A stretch of 64,000 nt of DNA from Dongia mobilis (GTDB lineage: Bacteria > Pseudomonadota > Alphaproteobacteria > Dongiales > Dongiaceae): positions 620,001 to 684,000 of the forward strand of contig NZ_SNYW01000006.1 of the NCBI RefSeq assembly GCF_004363235.1, given 5' to 3'. The notes beneath the pieces are model-generated. The model saw only the letters and a list, made by a program, of their open reading frames with translations. It ran no database searches and was not told where the DNA came from. Of this stretch, positions 62,604 to 64,000 are shown piece by piece (the first letter of the stretch is position 1; each line of letters begins with the position of its first letter). The translations under genes were made by a program, and so were the position numbers.

Positions 62604-62868
62604 GGCTTGGCTTTCGTCAGGTCTTTCGGTCAGGGTCCGGATTACTCCGGGCACTCTTGGGATATATGGCGTCGGCCGGCCGAATCTGGTAGCGGCAAGG
62701 CGTCACAGGGGGGCATTCTGGGCAACGCGCAGCAAGGAGCGGGCCGGCACCTCAAGCCGGCCGAATTCTTGCCAAGAACGGAGCGATCGGGCAGTTTTCT
62801 TGCCAATCCCGGCAGCTCCGTTGCGGCAGCCGCAAGGACGAAAAACGACCAACAGGGAGCAAGGCACC
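62604..62868. other. Non-coding gap before the dienelactone hydrolase gene
   Basis: 265 bp between divergent genes. No tRNA, clear terminator or repeat found. Presumed promoter of the hydrolase gene. Confidence 0.4.
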
Positions 62869-64000
62869 ATGGCGGGCACCTACATCACCATCGACGCACC
62901 CGGCGGCGGCCAGTTCCGCGCCTATCTGGCTGAGCCGAGGGGGAAGAAGGGCAAGGCGCCAGGCATCGTGCTGTGCCAGGAAATCTTCGGTATCAATGCC
63001 TATGTACGCGAGACGGCGGATTATTATGCTGAGGAGGGCTATGTCGTCCTTGCCCCCGATCTCTTCTGGCGCATGGAGCCCGGTGTCGACATGGGCTATT
63101 CGCCCGAGGAATGGCAGCGCGCCTTCGGCTTCTTCCAGAAATTCGACGTCGACCAGGGCATCGAGGATGTCCGCGCCACGGTGAAGGCGCTGCGTGCGCG
63201 TGCCGATTGCAGCGGCAAGGTCGGCGTGCTCGGTCATTGCCTCGGCGGCAAGCTGGCCTATCTGACGGCGGCCCGCGTCGATGTCGATGCCGCGGTCGGC
63301 TATTACGGCGTCGGCATCGAGGCGGCGCTGGACGAGGCGAAGAACATCAAATGCCCGACCGTCCTGCATTTCGCCGAACTTGACCAGTATTGCGGCAACG
63401 AGGCGCGCGACCAGATCTATGCCGCGCTCAAGGACCGGCCGGAGATCGAACTCTATACCTATCCCGGCGTCGACCACGCCTTTGCCCGTACCATGGGCGA
63501 TCACTACGACAAGCCCAGCAGCATCATGGCGCATTCGCGCTCGATTGCCGTGTTCCGCAAGGCGATCGGGCCGCGTTACGATCTCTCTGGCCTGTGGGAC
63601 CAGCACTGCTATCACGAATTCGCCACGCGCGATGTCGCCGCCACCATGAAGACCATGGTGGATGAGCCCTATGTCAACCACATCCCGACCATGACCGGCG
63701 GTGTCGGGGCGAAGGAACTGGCGCGCTTCTATCAGCACCATTTTGTCAACGCCAATCCGGCCGACACCAAGCTCATTCCGATTTCGCGGACCATTGGCGC
63801 TGACCGTGTCGTCGACGAGATGCTGTTCTGCTTTACTCACGACCGCGAGATAGACTGGATGCTGCCGGGCGTAAAACCCACCGGCAAGTACGTCGAAATT
63901 CCCCTGGTCGCCATCGTCTGCTTTCGCGGCGACAAGCTCTATAACGAGCACATCTATTGGGACCAGGCCTCGGTCCTGGTTCAGATCGGTCTTCTGGACC
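62869..64000 (+). CDS. Dienelactone hydrolase fused to a SnoaL-like domain (3' end outside window)
   Basis: At least 377 codons, open at the right edge. Residues 1-235 are an alpha/beta hydrolase of the dienelactone hydrolase type: GIVLCQEIFGINAYVRETAD, nucleophile GHCLGGK (Cys), Asp in FAELDQYCG and His in YPGVDHAFARTMG. From about 245 a second domain follows with LWDQHCYHEFATRDVAATMK and LIPISRTIGADRVVDEMLFC, resembling SnoaL/NTF2-like folds. Hydrolase plus SnoaL fusions of about 390-410 residues are seen in proteobacteria. The substrate is unknown. Confidence 0.88.
   Translation, partial: MAGTYITIDAPGGGQFRAYLAEPRGKKGKAPGIVLCQEIFGINAYVRETADYYAEEGYVVLAPDLFWRMEPGVDMGYSPEEWQRAFGFFQKFDVDQGIEDVRATVKALRARADCSGKVGVLGHCLGGKLAYLTAARVDVDAAVGYYGVGIEAALDEAKNIKCPTVLHFAELDQYCGNEARDQIYAALKDRPEIELYTYPGVDHAFARTMGDHYDKPSSIMAHSRSIAVFRKAIGPRYDLSGLWDQHCYHEFATRDVAATMKTMVDEPYVNHIPTMTGGVGAKELARFYQHHFVNANPADTKLIPISRTIGADRVVDEMLFCFTHDREIDWMLPGVKPTGKYVEIPLVAIVCFRGDKLYNEHIYWDQASVLVQIGLLD

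Noticed and set aside
62752-63951. A 399-codon minus-strand open frame
   Set aside because: Antisense to the dienelactone hydrolase fusion, which carries catalytic motifs.
1-64000. CRISPR array, insertion sequence, prophage or integrative element
   Set aside because: No regularly spaced repeats, transposase or integrase was seen. The two tRNA genes lack adjacent integrase or direct repeats, so no attachment site is claimed.

Overview
The window is GC-rich, densely coding DNA from an alphaproteobacterium, most likely a Rhodospirillales-type free swimmer. The evidence is the combination of FliX, FlbT, FlaF, SciP (DUF1153), MotE, a DUF6468 protein, CckA, a single-cysteine DksA and an NDUFS4-like complex I subunit. 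About 56 of the 64 kb is one flagellar gene cluster; the last 8 kb is ordinary housekeeping and metabolic sequence.

Layout. 1-3465 (minus): fliF-fliG-fliH (fliH runs off the left edge). 3744-4046: sciP, a CtrA antagonist. 4261-13336 (minus): flgE-flgK-flgL-fliK-flgD. 13578-17778: a modification island with an RmlB-type dehydratase, a 2-oxoglutarate oxygenase, an FkbM methyltransferase, a second methyltransferase and a GT8-like glycosyltransferase. 17799-21929 (minus): an unrecognised protein, flaF, flbT and a giant flagellin. 22273-26914 (plus): a double TPR-glycosyltransferase protein and a TPR protein. 27054-29288 (minus): a second giant flagellin. 29854-33086: a FlaG-like gene, flgI-rod-binding-flgN (minus) and divergent fliX. 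33290-34327: dksA and a nucleotidyltransferase. 34496-37874 (minus): flgF-flgG-flgA-flgH. 38210-47827 (plus): fliL-fliM-DUF6468-motE, then cheY-cheZ, two MotB-like proteins and a large secreted AMIN-like/TPR protein. 47902-49805 (minus): a FlhB-C-like gene, a small gene, fliO and fliP. 50096-56108 (plus): flgB-flgC-fliE-fliQ-fliR-flhB-cckA. After that come hup, tRNA-Pro(UGG), the NDUFS4-like gene, tRNA-Arg(UCU), terC, a universal stress protein, an NhaR-like regulator, doxX, a LysR regulator, a small membrane protein and a dienelactone hydrolase/SnoaL fusion.

Regulation can be read from the DNA. Five perfect TTAA-N7-TTAA (CtrA-type) boxes lie upstream of fliF, the TPR-glycosyltransferase gene, cheY, the fliO/fliP operon and flgB. 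Five -24/-12 (sigma-54-type) elements lie upstream of flgE, flgI, flgF and both flagellins. This looks like a two-tier cascade: CtrA drives the export gate, MS ring, proximal rod and chemotaxis/motor genes; sigma-54 drives outer rod, rings, hook and filament. CckA, which feeds CtrA, and SciP, which antagonises it, are encoded in the same cluster.

The least ordinary features are structural. Hook (FlgE), FlgK and FlgL together carry nine copies of one roughly 90-residue beta-rich domain, making them far longer than usual. Two flagellins of about 745 residues surround a probable flagellin-glycosylating TPR-glycosyltransferase. Several modification genes sit next to them. Together these suggest a heavily decorated, possibly glycosylated flagellum.
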